Assembly (NCBI GenBank): GCA_902791035.1
Contig: CADAUA010000017.1
Location: 1 to 38,235, forward strand
Length of the DNA: 38,235 bases
Direction of reading: 5' to 3'
From: an uncultured Coriobacteriaceae bacterium
Lineage (GTDB): Bacteria > Actinomycetota > Coriobacteriia > Coriobacteriales > Atopobiaceae
Part shown: positions 26,725-34,193 of the stretch, piece by piece
How positions within the stretch are numbered: the first letter of the stretch is position 1
Layout: each line of letters opens with the position of its first letter
The notes under the pieces: model-generated
Database searches by the model: none
What the model was told of the DNA's origin: nothing
The model's input: the letters and a program-made list of their open reading frames with translations, nothing else
Program-made: the position numbers and the translations under genes

Positions 26725-27402
26725 GGGGCGGCGGACGCCCGCCTGCTCGTGCGAGAACTCGATGTCGCGACCCAGGGAGTTGCGGACCGTCACGCGACCC
26801 CACATGTCGAGCCCCGCCAGGGTCCCGCGGGCGAACACGCGGCCGTTGGGGTACACGACCTCCACCCCCTGCCCCATGAGGGGCAGGGCATCGTAGTAGT
26901 CGCTGGCCACGGGCGAGATGGGCCCGGCCTTGGCGCCGCCGGCGTTGACCACCGCCGCCCAGGCATCCACGCGCGACGTCATGTGGTCGCGCAGGCTCGC
27001 GGCCACGCGCCCCGCCTCCGGCAGCTCCACGCCCTCCACGGGCGAGAGGTCCAACGCCACGTCCGCCACCACGAACATGCCACCATCGCCGTAGCCGGCC
27101 GTGGTCCCCACGCCGGCCACGCGGCCATCCGGGCCCACGACCTCGAAGGGCCAGCCGATGCCCACGCCCGCGGCGCCCAGCTCCCGCAGGGCCTCGCAGA
27201 CGGCCAGGGTGGCCACGTAGGGGACGCCCGCAAGGTAGGCCATGGGCACGCCAGGCACCAGCACCACCTGGACCACCAGGCTGCCGTCCGCATCCTGGCT
27301 CCACGCGTATGTGCCGTGGGGCGCGCCCGCGCGTGCGGCCTCCACCAGGTCGTGCCACCCGCCCGCAGCCTCGACGGGCCGGGGCTCCATGTCCTTGTCC
27401 AT
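26713..27402 (-). CDS. biotin-protein-ligase-like protein lacking the usual catalytic motifs
   Basis: The 229-residue protein aligns in outline with the catalytic and C-terminal domains of BirA. The end has the BPL C-terminal pattern GQGVEVVYPNGRVFARGTLAG, then DMWGRVTVRN. However, the biotin-binding GRGR(R/K)GR loop is replaced by DADGSLVVQVVLVPG, and the KWPND motif by IGWPFEVVGPDG, so the lysine and Asn-Asp are missing. It may be inactive, a regulator, or bind another acyl ligand. No helix-turn-helix is present. It is 10 bp upstream of folP-folK in transcription terms (after it on the minus strand), and its stop codon lies in a repeat. The family call is moderate. Confidence 0.6.
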   Translation of the reverse strand: MDKDMEPRPVEAAGGWHDLVEAARAGAPHGTYAWSQDADGSLVVQVVLVPGVPMAYLAGVPYVATLAVCEALRELGAAGVGIGWPFEVVGPDGRVAGVGTTAGYGDGGMFVVADVALDLSPVEGVELPEAGRVAASLRDHMTSRVDAWAAVVNAGGAKAGPISPVASDYYDALPLMGQGVEVVYPNGRVFARGTLAGLDMWGRVTVRNSLGRDIEFSHEQAGVRRPTGH

Positions 27403-27412
27403 GGTGGCCTCG

Positions 27413-28858
27413 CTACTCCCAGGTGATGGGGCCCAGGTCGTCCACCACGTGTCCCACGCGGTCCTCGCGCGCCACCACGTTCACACCGCCATGACGGAGG
27501 AACCGCTCGGGGTCGTGCATGAGGTCCTCCATGGGGAGGATCACGAAGTCACGCTCGCCCAGGCGCGGGTGCGGCAGCACGAGCTTGCGGCCCGCGTGCT
27601 CCTCGCCCTCCACCCACACGAGGTCGCAGTCGATGGTTCGCGGCTCGCTACCGGCCACCTTGGGGTCGCGGTCAGCCTCACGGGTACGGTCGAGCGCGTC
27701 CTCGATGGACTTGAGGTGGTCGAGAAGGACGAGCGGGTGCAGCTCGGTGCGGATCTCGGCCACGGCGTTTGCCACGGGATCGACCAGACCATAGGCCGGC
27801 TCGGACTCGTAGGCGTGGCTCACGGACACCACGCAGGTAAGGGGGATGTCGTCGATCAGCTGGACGGCACGGGTGAGGTAGGCCAGGCGGTCGCCCACGT
27901 TGGACCCCAGCGCCACGAAGCCCTGGCGGGAGTCCTTGTGCGACACGGACCAGTAGGCGTTTATCGCCTGCGCAGTGCCCGCCACGTCGTGCACGCGCAG
28001 GATCCGCGCACCGCTGGCGATGGCCGAGATGCAGATGCCATAGGTGGCCGCATCGCGATCCGAGGCAGCGTCCACGCCAGAGACCGCCCCCACGAAGCGC
28101 TTGCGCGACACGGCGCAGAGGACCGGATAGCCCATGGACACCATGGAGCGGGTGGCCCGCTGGATGACCACGTCCTCGTCGGCGAACTTGTCGAAGCCGG
28201 GACCCGGGTCCACGCAGATGCGGTCGTGGCTCACGCCGGCGCGCATGAGGATGCGGGCCTGGTCGCCCAGGAAGCCCATGACCTGACGCATGATGGGCGC
28301 CTCATCGGGCAGGGTAAAGCGGTGCTGCGACGTGACCTGGCGCGGCGTGGCGCGGACGGGGCGGCTCTCGTCGAGAAGGACCTCGCGACGGGCCACATGA
28401 GAACCAAGACCCTCCTGGTCCCAGTGCATGACCACGCAGCCGCAGTTGGTGGAGGCGGCCACCTGGACCATGTCGGGGTCGGTGAAGCCCGACACGTCGT
28501 TGATGATGGAGGCCCCCAGGCGCACGCACATCTTGGCCACGTCGGCATGACGGGTGTCCACCGAGACGATGGCGCCCTCGGCCACGAGCGCCCGGACCAC
28601 CGGCACGATGCGCTCGGCCTCCTCCTGGGAGGACACGGGGGTGTGGCCCGGACGCGTGGACTCGCCGCCCACGTCGATGATGTCCGCCCCCTCGTCGAGC
28701 ATCTGCAGGCCACGCGCGATTGCCTTCTGGTGGTCGAGGTTCTGGCCACCGTCCGAGAAGGAGTCCGGGGTCACGTTCAAGATGCCCATGATGCGCGGGC
28801 GTGCGAGCGAGATCTCGTGCGAACCACAGCGCCACGTGGCGTAGTTCTCCCTGAGCAT
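27413..28858 (-). CDS. folP-folK: dihydropteroate synthase fused to HPPK (FolP-FolK)
   Basis: The 481-residue protein joins two consecutive folate enzymes. Residues 1-310 are dihydropteroate synthase: IMGILNVTPDSFSDGG, GADIIDVGGESTRPG, SVDTRHADVA, INDVSGF, ICVDPGPGFDK, and VSRKRFVG with the PABA-site lysine/arginine. This domain has an extra stretch around residues 150-190. Residues 325-481 are 6-hydroxymethyl-7,8-dihydropterin pyrophosphokinase: GFVALGSNVGDRLAYL, RTIDCDLVWV and LPHPRLGERDFVILPM. The product of FolK is the substrate of FolP, so channelling is possible. The order FolP-FolK is opposite to the HPPK-DHPS order of fungal and plant enzymes. The ATG has a GGGAGG site. Confidence 0.95.
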   Translation of the reverse strand: MLRENYATWRCGSHEISLARPRIMGILNVTPDSFSDGGQNLDHQKAIARGLQMLDEGADIIDVGGESTRPGHTPVSSQEEAERIVPVVRALVAEGAIVSVDTRHADVAKMCVRLGASIINDVSGFTDPDMVQVAASTNCGCVVMHWDQEGLGSHVARREVLLDESRPVRATPRQVTSQHRFTLPDEAPIMRQVMGFLGDQARILMRAGVSHDRICVDPGPGFDKFADEDVVIQRATRSMVSMGYPVLCAVSRKRFVGAVSGVDAASDRDAATYGICISAIASGARILRVHDVAGTAQAINAYWSVSHKDSRQGFVALGSNVGDRLAYLTRAVQLIDDIPLTCVVSVSHAYESEPAYGLVDPVANAVAEIRTELHPLVLLDHLKSIEDALDRTREADRDPKVAGSEPRTIDCDLVWVEGEEHAGRKLVLPHPRLGERDFVILPMEDLMHDPERFLRHGGVNVVAREDRVGHVVDDLGPITWE

Positions 28859-29055
28859 GACCGTCTACCTCCCACGACCCGGATTCGCGGGGCGCCCTCC
28901 CCCGCCCGTGCCCAGCTGCATGCGACACGGTAGCAATTCTTGAGAATCCAAGATATTGTAGCCGTTATGCGTTTGCCGCTGACCTCCGACCTCCACAGAG
29001 GCCGCATGCACCGGGCACTTCACCGAATGTCCGCGGAGCTTGGGCTCGGCTGAGG

Positions 29056-29093
29056 GGCGCCCGGCGTACACGAGGCGGATCACGCCGGGCGCC
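29056..29093 (-). terminator. hairpin after the sirtuin gene
   Basis: A perfect 12-bp stem (GGCGCCCGGCGT / ACGCCGGGCGCC) with a 14-nt loop lies 31 bp beyond the stop codon. There is no T-run. I see nothing else convincing in 28859-29123 besides the folP ribosome site. Confidence 0.5.
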
Positions 29094-29123
29094 GCGTGGC
29101 CTCGCGCGGCCCAGCGCCCGGTA

Positions 29124-29864
29124 CTAGAAGTCGAACGCCTTGGCTATGTCGCAGGCGCACACGAGCTCGGCGCCGGAGTCCTGGGGCGTGGGCTGGAGGT
29201 TGCACACCACCAGGTGCTTGCCGCCGAAGTAGTTCACGAGCCCCGCCGCCGGGTAGACCACGAGCGACGTCCCGCCGATCACGAGGAGGTCGGCCTCCGA
29301 GATGGCGTTCACCGCGTCGATGATGTCGCGCTCCTTGAGGGACTCCTCGTAGAGGACCACGTCGGGCTTGACCACACCGCCGCACTTGTCGCAGCGCGGG
29401 ATGCCCGTGGTGCCCAGGACCCACTCCTCGGAGTAGACGGCGCCGCACTTGCGGCACACGTTGCGGTGGGTCGAGCCGTGGAGCTCGATCACGCGCTTGG
29501 AGCCGGCGGCCTGGTGGAGGCCGTCGATGTTCTGGGTCACGATCGCCGCCAGGTGCCCTTGGGCCTCGAGCTCCGCGAGCTTGGTGTGGCAGCGGTTGGG
29601 CCGGGCCTCGGGCACGCACATGACATGGCGGTAGAAGTCGTAGAACTCCTCCGTGTGGGACACGAAGAAGGAGTGCGAGAGCATCTCCTCGGGCGGGTAC
29701 TTGTATCCCCGCTGGTTGTAGAGGCCGTTGGGGCTGCGGAAGTCCGGGATCCCACTCGCGGTGGAGACGCCCGCCCCGCCAAAGAAGACCGCCCGCTTGG
29801 ATTGCTCGAAGAGCTCGCTCAGCTCACCCGCCGCCTCAGCGGGATCCGTGATCGTGCGTGCCAT
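29124..29864 (-). CDS. cobB: NAD-dependent protein deacylase (sirtuin)
   Basis: Sirtuins remove acyl groups from lysine using NAD. The 246-residue protein has the NAD-binding GAGVSTASGIPDFRS (residues 30-44), TQNIDGLHQAAG, the catalytic His129 in IELHGSTH and a four-cysteine zinc site (Cys137, 140, 158, 161) in CRKCG and CDKCGG. GTSLVVYPAAGL is the late NAD signature. The Ala-x-x-Tyr/Arg-type residues of class III desuccinylases are not evident, so deacetylase activity is more likely. I chose ATG 29864 with a GGAAGGGG site; the open frame extends upstream with non-homologous sequence. It ends the run before feoAB. Confidence 0.94.
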   Translation of the reverse strand: MARTITDPAEAAGELSELFEQSKRAVFFGGAGVSTASGIPDFRSPNGLYNQRGYKYPPEEMLSHSFFVSHTEEFYDFYRHVMCVPEARPNRCHTKLAELEAQGHLAAIVTQNIDGLHQAAGSKRVIELHGSTHRNVCRKCGAVYSEEWVLGTTGIPRCDKCGGVVKPDVVLYEESLKERDIIDAVNAISEADLLVIGGTSLVVYPAAGLVNYFGGKHLVVCNLQPTPQDSGAELVCACDIAKAFDF

Positions 29865-29974
29865 GATGCCCCTTCCGCCCGGGACCCTCGCGGCCGTGAT
29901 TGCCGTACCGCGGCCAGCCTGTTGGTCCCATCGTAGTACGAGCGCCACGCGAAGTGCGGTCACGGCCAGCCGCG

Positions 29975-30005
29975 TGTCACAGAAGTGTCTGACACTTCTG
30001 TGACA
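29975..30005. repeat. REP element copy 3, fully symmetric
   Basis: TGTCACAGAAGTGTC, one T, and GACACTTCTGTGACA form a perfect palindrome. It directly abuts the feoAB stop codon (30006-30008) with no gap. It lacks the ATCA-N7-AA flank on either side. Confidence 0.92.
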
Positions 30006-32378
30006 TCATGCGAGGCCGATCGCCGTCCCAACCAAGCGCACGGCCAACGCCACGAGCCAGGCCACCACGCACTGCAGGGCCACCACCCGCGCCGCGTACT
30101 TGCCGCCCAGCTCGCCGCGGACGGCGCTTATCGCAGCCACGCAAGGGGTGTAGAGCAGCACGAAGGTGAGGAACACGAAGGCCGAGAGGGGCGTGAACAC
30201 GCTGGCCAGCTGCGCCGCGGAGGACCCCAGCAGCACGCTGATGGTGCTCATGACGCTCTCCTTGGCCACGAAGCCCGTGACGAGCGCCGTGGAGATGCGC
30301 CAGTCGGAGAAGCCCAGCGGGGCGAAGACCGGCGCGATCAGGCTGCCCAGCAGGGCCAGGATGCTCTCCGACTGGTCGGCGGCCACGTTGAGGCCGGGGT
30401 CGAAGGTCTGCAGGAACCAGATGACCACGCTGGCCAGGAAGATGATGGTAAAGGCCTTGGTCAGGAAGCCCTTGGCCTTCTCCCAGGCCAGCATCATGGT
30501 GGTCTTGAGGCTGGGCATGCGGTAGTTGGGCAGCTCCATGATGAAGGGTACCGGCTCGCCGCGGAAGGTGGTGTGCTTGAGCACCAGGGCGGCCACGATG
30601 CCCACCAGGATGCCCATGAGGTAGAGCGCCACCATGGCCAGCCCCGCATGGCGGGGGAAGAAGGCCGCGCATATGAGCGTGTAGATGGGCAGCTTTGCCG
30701 AACAGCTCATGAAGGGCGTCAGCAGCACCGTCATCTTGCGGTCGTGCTCGGAGGGCAGGGTGCGCGTGGCCATGATGGCTGGCACCGAGCAGCCGAAGCC
30801 TATGAGCATGGGCACGAAGCTGCGGCCGGAGAGGCCCAGGCGGCGCAGGGGTTTGTCCATCACGAAGGCGACACGGGCCATGTAGCCCGAGTCCTCCAGG
30901 ATGGAGAGCAGGATGAAGAGCACCACGACGATGGGCATGAAGACCACCACGGCTCCCACACCGGCCACGATGCCGTCCACCAGGAGCGACTGGACCACGG
31001 GGTTGAGGCTGGTCGTGGCCAGCGCCGAGGCAAACCACTCCTGGAAGGCGCTTATCGCCACGTCCAGAAGGTCGGAGAGCCGCTGGCCGATCACGTCGAA
31101 GGTGAGCCAGAAGACCAACGCCATGATGAGGATGAAGGTCGGCGCCGCGGTGTAGCGGCCCGTGAGGATGCGGTCGATCCTGAGCGAGCGCTCGTGCTCG
31201 CGGCTCTCGTGGGGCTTCTTTACGCAGCGGGCGCACACGTCCTCGATGAAGGCGAAGCGCATGTCGGCCAGAGCGGCCAGACGGTCGGCGCCGGACTCCT
31301 CCTCCATCTGGGAGATCACGTGCTCCACGGCGTCGGACTCGTTGCGCTCCAGGGCAAGCGAGCGCGCTACCCGCTCGTCACCCTCGATGAGCTTGGTGGC
31401 GGCGAAGCGCGGCGGGATGCCCGCGCGGTCGGCGTGGTCGGCTATGAGGTTGGCGATGCCGTGAATGCAACGGTGCACGGCGCCGCCGTCCGGCCCGTCG
31501 GGCTCACAGAAGTCGATGCGCCCCGGGCGGTCGTGGAAGCGCGCCACGTGCATGGCGTGCTCCACCAGCTCCTCGATGCCCTCGTTCTTGGCGGCCGAGA
31601 TGGGCACCACCGGCACGCCCAGCAGGCTCTCCAGGGCGTTAACGTCCACCGAGCCGCCGTTTGCCAAGAGCTCGTCCATCATGTTGAGCGCGACGACCAT
31701 GGGGACGTCGAGCTCCATGAGCTGGAGCGTGAGGTAGAGGTTGCGCTCGATGTTGGTGGCGTCCACGATGTCGATGATGGCGTCGGGCTTGGACTCGATG
31801 ATGAACTCGCGCGACACCACCTCCTCGCCCGTGTAGGGCGAGAGGGAGTAGATACCCGGAAGGTCCGTGACCGTGGCCTCGGGGTGGGTCTTGAAGGTGC
31901 CGTCCTTGCGGTCCACCGTGACGCCGGGGAAGTTGCCCACGTGCTGGTTTGAGCCCGTGAGCTGGTTGAAGAGGGTCGTCTTGCCACAGTTCTGGTTGCC
32001 GGCAAGGGCGAAGGTCACGGGCTCGCCCTTGGGGGTCACGCAACCGGACGCCTTGGGCGAGAAGCGCTTGTCGTCCGCCGTGGGCTCGCCGATGGCAGGG
32101 TGCTCGCTCACGCCGCACGAGAGCTCCACGCGCTCGGCGTTGTGGGCGGCATGGACGTCGCGCAGGGTGATGTTTGCCGCGTCGGCCTTGGCGATTGTGA
32201 GCTCGTAGCCGCGCAGGCGGATCTGCATGGGGTCGCCCATGGGTGCGAGCTTGACCATGGTGACCTCCGTGCCAGGCGTGAGGCCCATGTCGAAGATATG
32301 CTGACGGAGGTGCTTGTCGTCGCAGTCGACCGAGGCGACTATGGCGTCCTTGCCGATCTCCAGGCTGTCCAGTTGCAT
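30006..32378 (-). CDS. feoAB: ferrous iron transporter, FeoA-FeoB fusion
   Basis: The 790-residue protein carries a FeoA-like SH3 domain at residues 1-75 (MGLTPGTEVTMVKLAPMGDP), a linker, and a FeoB GTPase domain starting with G1 GNQNCGKTT (127-135). G2/G3 sequences are NFPGVTVDRK and DLPGIYSLSPY. A membrane part with about eight helices follows, with the conserved GCSVPAIMATRTLPSEHDRK and FVAKESVMSTISVLLG segments. It imports Fe(II) across the cytoplasmic membrane. FeoA normally acts as a separate partner; here it is in cis. The ATG at 32378 lacks a strong ribosome site (AAAGGGACGCACC is the nearest). An inverted repeat upstream (32399-32420) may bind a metal repressor. Confidence 0.96.
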   Translation of the reverse strand: MQLDSLEIGKDAIVASVDCDDKHLRQHIFDMGLTPGTEVTMVKLAPMGDPMQIRLRGYELTIAKADAANITLRDVHAAHNAERVELSCGVSEHPAIGEPTADDKRFSPKASGCVTPKGEPVTFALAGNQNCGKTTLFNQLTGSNQHVGNFPGVTVDRKDGTFKTHPEATVTDLPGIYSLSPYTGEEVVSREFIIESKPDAIIDIVDATNIERNLYLTLQLMELDVPMVVALNMMDELLANGGSVDVNALESLLGVPVVPISAAKNEGIEELVEHAMHVARFHDRPGRIDFCEPDGPDGGAVHRCIHGIANLIADHADRAGIPPRFAATKLIEGDERVARSLALERNESDAVEHVISQMEEESGADRLAALADMRFAFIEDVCARCVKKPHESREHERSLRIDRILTGRYTAAPTFILIMALVFWLTFDVIGQRLSDLLDVAISAFQEWFASALATTSLNPVVQSLLVDGIVAGVGAVVVFMPIVVVLFILLSILEDSGYMARVAFVMDKPLRRLGLSGRSFVPMLIGFGCSVPAIMATRTLPSEHDRKMTVLLTPFMSCSAKLPIYTLICAAFFPRHAGLAMVALYLMGILVGIVAALVLKHTTFRGEPVPFIMELPNYRMPSLKTTMMLAWEKAKGFLTKAFTIIFLASVVIWFLQTFDPGLNVAADQSESILALLGSLIAPVFAPLGFSDWRISTALVTGFVAKESVMSTISVLLGSSAAQLASVFTPLSAFVFLTFVLLYTPCVAAISAVRGELGGKYAARVVALQCVVAWLVALAVRLVGTAIGLA

Positions 32379-32398
32379 TGGTGCGTCCCTTTGGGCTC

Positions 32399-32420
32399 GT
32401 TAGCGTTCGACTGGGCTAAC
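32399..32420 (-). promoter_or_regulatory. inverted repeat upstream of feoAB
   Basis: GTTAGC and GCTAAC are separated by 10 bp and lie 21-42 bp before the ATG. GTTAG/CTAAC are the inner half-sites of DtxR/IdeR boxes, but the spacing is wider than the classical box, so this is a candidate only. Confidence 0.35.
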
Positions 32421-32465
32421 TCTAGCACCCTTTGGGGCCGTGGCACAAAGCCGTCTGCACGTTTG

Positions 32466-32509
32466 TGTCACAGAAGTGTCAGTCACTTCTGTGACATTGC
32501 ATATTTGAT
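32466..32509 (-). repeat. REP element copy 4, 44-bp unit in reverse orientation, upstream of RAYT
   Basis: The palindrome arms TGTCACAGAAGTG and CACTTCTGTGACA (32466-32496) pair perfectly. Read on the minus strand, the ATCA-N7-AA flank (32497-32509) precedes it at the same spacing as in copies 1, 2 and 6. It lies between the divergent feoAB and RAYT genes. Confidence 0.92.
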
Positions 32510-32580
32510 GCTAAAATAGAACATCCGTGCATGGCCAATACGCGGTATAGTCCTCCCCACCTACGGCGGAGGGGGCGTTC

Positions 32581-33336
32581 ATGGGTCGCGCGGAGAGGAC
32601 GGTTTCGGAGTCCGGCTACTATCACGTGGTGCTCAAGGCGAACGGCGGGCAGCTGCTCTTCGAGACCGACGCGGACCGCCGCGCATTCCTGAGCATTCTG
32701 GCGTACGTCGCAGAAAAGTCCGAGCTGGGCATACATGCCTGGTGCCTCATGGGCAACCACGTGCACCTTCTGCTCTCGGATCGGGAGGGGAACCTCAGCG
32801 TGGCCATGCAGGTGCTGGCCGCTACCTACGCGCGCCGCTTCAACAGCCGTGCCGGGCGTGACGGTGCCGTCTTTCAGCCACGCTTCTATAGCAGCCCCAT
32901 CGAGGACGACGGCTACCTCCTCTCTGCGGTTCATTACATCCACGCAAACCCGCAGAATGCCGGCATATGTGCAGCTGCCGACTATCCATGGAGCAGCTAC
33001 CACGAGTATCTCGGTCAGCCGACCCTCTCCGACACCGCCCTCGTGCTCGACCTGCTCGGGGGCAGGGGCGGCTTCATCGAGTTCAGCTCTGCACCAGATC
33101 AAAGGAGCTACCGATTCGAGGGCCCCACGCGCGTGGCGGCAGACGAGATGTACGACCTCGCCGTGGGTGCGCTCGACGGGAGGGACCCCACGGACCTCAA
33201 GCGCCTGCCACCAGAGGAGCGCAACGCCGGGCTGGAGAGCCTGAGGGAGGCGGGACTCTCGCTACGCCAGATCCAGATGGTCTCTGGGATAGGCTACAGG
33301 ACCGTCCAGCGCATCCTGTGTCACAAAAGTGTCTGA
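32581..33336 (+). CDS. REP-associated tyrosine transposase (RAYT, Y1/HUH nuclease)
   Basis: The 251-residue protein has the Y1-transposase fold of IS200/IS605-like enzymes. The HUH metal motif is His60-Val-His62 in MGNHVHLLL, and HYIHANPQNAG near residue 119 supplies the likely nucleophilic tyrosine. TYARRFN and QPRFYSSPIEDDGYLL are typical of RAYTs rather than true insertion sequences. A C-terminal extension contains a helix-turn-helix-like stretch (about 219-243, AGLSLRQIQMVSGIGYRTVQ). RAYTs bind and cleave REP palindromes as single strands. Two REP copies bracket this gene (32466-32509 and 33319-33349), and the second supplies its last residues (CHKSV) and stop. The start follows GGCGGAGGGGG; a TATAGT at 32546 may be its -10. 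It is a single-copy domesticated gene by family habit. Confidence 0.92.
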   Translation: MGRAERTVSESGYYHVVLKANGGQLLFETDADRRAFLSILAYVAEKSELGIHAWCLMGNHVHLLLSDREGNLSVAMQVLAATYARRFNSRAGRDGAVFQPRFYSSPIEDDGYLLSAVHYIHANPQNAGICAAADYPWSSYHEYLGQPTLSDTALVLDLLGGRGGFIEFSSAPDQRSYRFEGPTRVAADEMYDLAVGALDGRDPTDLKRLPPEERNAGLESLREAGLSLRQIQMVSGIGYRTVQRILCHKSV

Positions 33337-33349
33337 CACTTTTGTGACA
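33319..33349. repeat. REP element copy 5, fully symmetric, shared by two gene ends
   Basis: TGTCACAAAAGTGTC, one T, and GACACTTTTGTGACA form a perfect palindrome. On the plus strand it encodes the RAYT C-terminal CHKSV and stop; on the minus strand it encodes the PHP gene ending SQKCQTLL and stop. The two coding regions overlap by 16 bp inside it. Confidence 0.93.
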
Positions 33350-34127
33350 GGGCTGCCAAGAAGGCCTCGGGCGTGCGGCAGGCCATGAGCTCGGCCGGGA
33401 AGTGGGTCTCATCGAGAAGGGCGTCGGTGGCATCGTGGCGCCCCACCATCCACGAGATGTGCGCGTCGGACCCGAACGACATGGGCACACCCAGCTCGGC
33501 GCAGCGCTCCACGATCTGCCGGCAGCGATCCAGCGAGCCCGCGCGCTTCTCGCCCACCAGGCTCGACTCGTTGACCTCCACGAGCACGCCGGCGTCCCGG
33601 CAGGCGGCGAGCACCTCGTCGAGGTCGAAGTCCAGGCCGGTGCGGCCGATGTGGCCCAGCACGAGCACCTTGGGCTCCTCGATCACACGCCGGTACATGC
33701 GCGTGACCTCGGCCCGCGAGGCGCCTTGAGCGAACGTGCCGTCATGCACGCTCGCCACCACGTAGTCGCACTCGGCGAAGGCGATCTCCTTGAGGGTGCG
33801 CGGCCTGCTCATGGGCCGGCCCGACGGGTTGGTGGTGTAGGTGATGTCCCCGCCAAAGAAGGCGCCGTCGAGGCTCACGATGTCCGCCTCGCAGCCGCGC
33901 AGGAGCTGGACGCCATGCCACTCGCGCGGCCAGCAGTGCATGTTCTGGAAGTACTGGAAGTTGTGCAGCTCCTGGGTGGGAAAGAGCATGCACGAGAAGT
34001 GGTCGGTTATTCCCAGGAGCCCCATGCCGTGCTCGGCCGCCGCCCGCACGTCCTCCTCCACCGTGGAATAGGCGTGGCGCGAGAAGAGCGTGTGCGTGTG
34101 GACGTCGCAGGCTATGGGCACGGCCAT
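33321..34127 (-). CDS. PHP-domain metal-dependent phosphatase-type hydrolase
   Basis: The 268-residue protein has the PHP signature CDVHTHTLFSRHAYSTVEED near the N terminus, LLGITDH, the ECDYVVASVHDG segment, LVLGHIGRTG and GVPMSFGSDAHI; these histidines and aspartates make a trinuclear metal site. YcdX-like phosphatases and histidinol phosphatases belong here, and the substrate cannot be assigned. I chose ATG 34127 with GGAAGGGAG; upstream in-frame starts lack ribosome sites. The last eight residues (SQKCQTLL) come wholly from REP copy 5, so the natural end was probably near EAFLAAL. Confidence 0.88.
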   Translation of the reverse strand: MAVPIACDVHTHTLFSRHAYSTVEEDVRAAAEHGMGLLGITDHFSCMLFPTQELHNFQYFQNMHCWPREWHGVQLLRGCEADIVSLDGAFFGGDITYTTNPSGRPMSRPRTLKEIAFAECDYVVASVHDGTFAQGASRAEVTRMYRRVIEEPKVLVLGHIGRTGLDFDLDEVLAACRDAGVLVEVNESSLVGEKRAGSLDRCRQIVERCAELGVPMSFGSDAHISWMVGRHDATDALLDETHFPAELMACRTPEAFLAALSQKCQTLL

Positions 34128-34149
34128 GGGGCTCCCTTCCGGCATGAAT

Positions 34150-34193
34150 ATCAATCTTCTAATGTCACAGAAGTGACTGACACTTTTGTGACA
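34150..34193 (+). repeat. REP element copy 6, 44-bp oriented unit
   Basis: ATCA-N7-AA precedes arms TGTCACAGAAGTG and CACTTTTGTGACA (one mismatch) around loop ACTGA. Its right end directly abuts the stop codon of the aminotransferase gene (34194-34196). It also lies just upstream of the PHP start. Confidence 0.92.

Noticed and set aside
27242..28933. 563-codon plus-strand open frame antisense to folP-folK
   Set aside because: It is a shadow of a strongly conserved bifunctional enzyme; the product shows no family signature.
29985..31952. 655-codon plus-strand open frame antisense to feoAB
   Set aside because: It is a frame shadow in GC-rich DNA: no ribosome site, low-complexity His/Asp/Gly-rich product, and feoAB on the other strand has full domain conservation.
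32466..33349. complete insertion sequence of the IS200/IS605 type
   Set aside because: The protein has RAYT-type features, the flanking palindromes are dispersed singly elsewhere without the gene, and no accessory tnpB is present.
17566..34193. REP copies as simple intrinsic terminators
   Set aside because: Stems are AT-containing with no T-run after most copies, one occurs between divergent genes, and real terminators lie next to copies 1 and 2. A secondary role in 3'-end protection remains possible.
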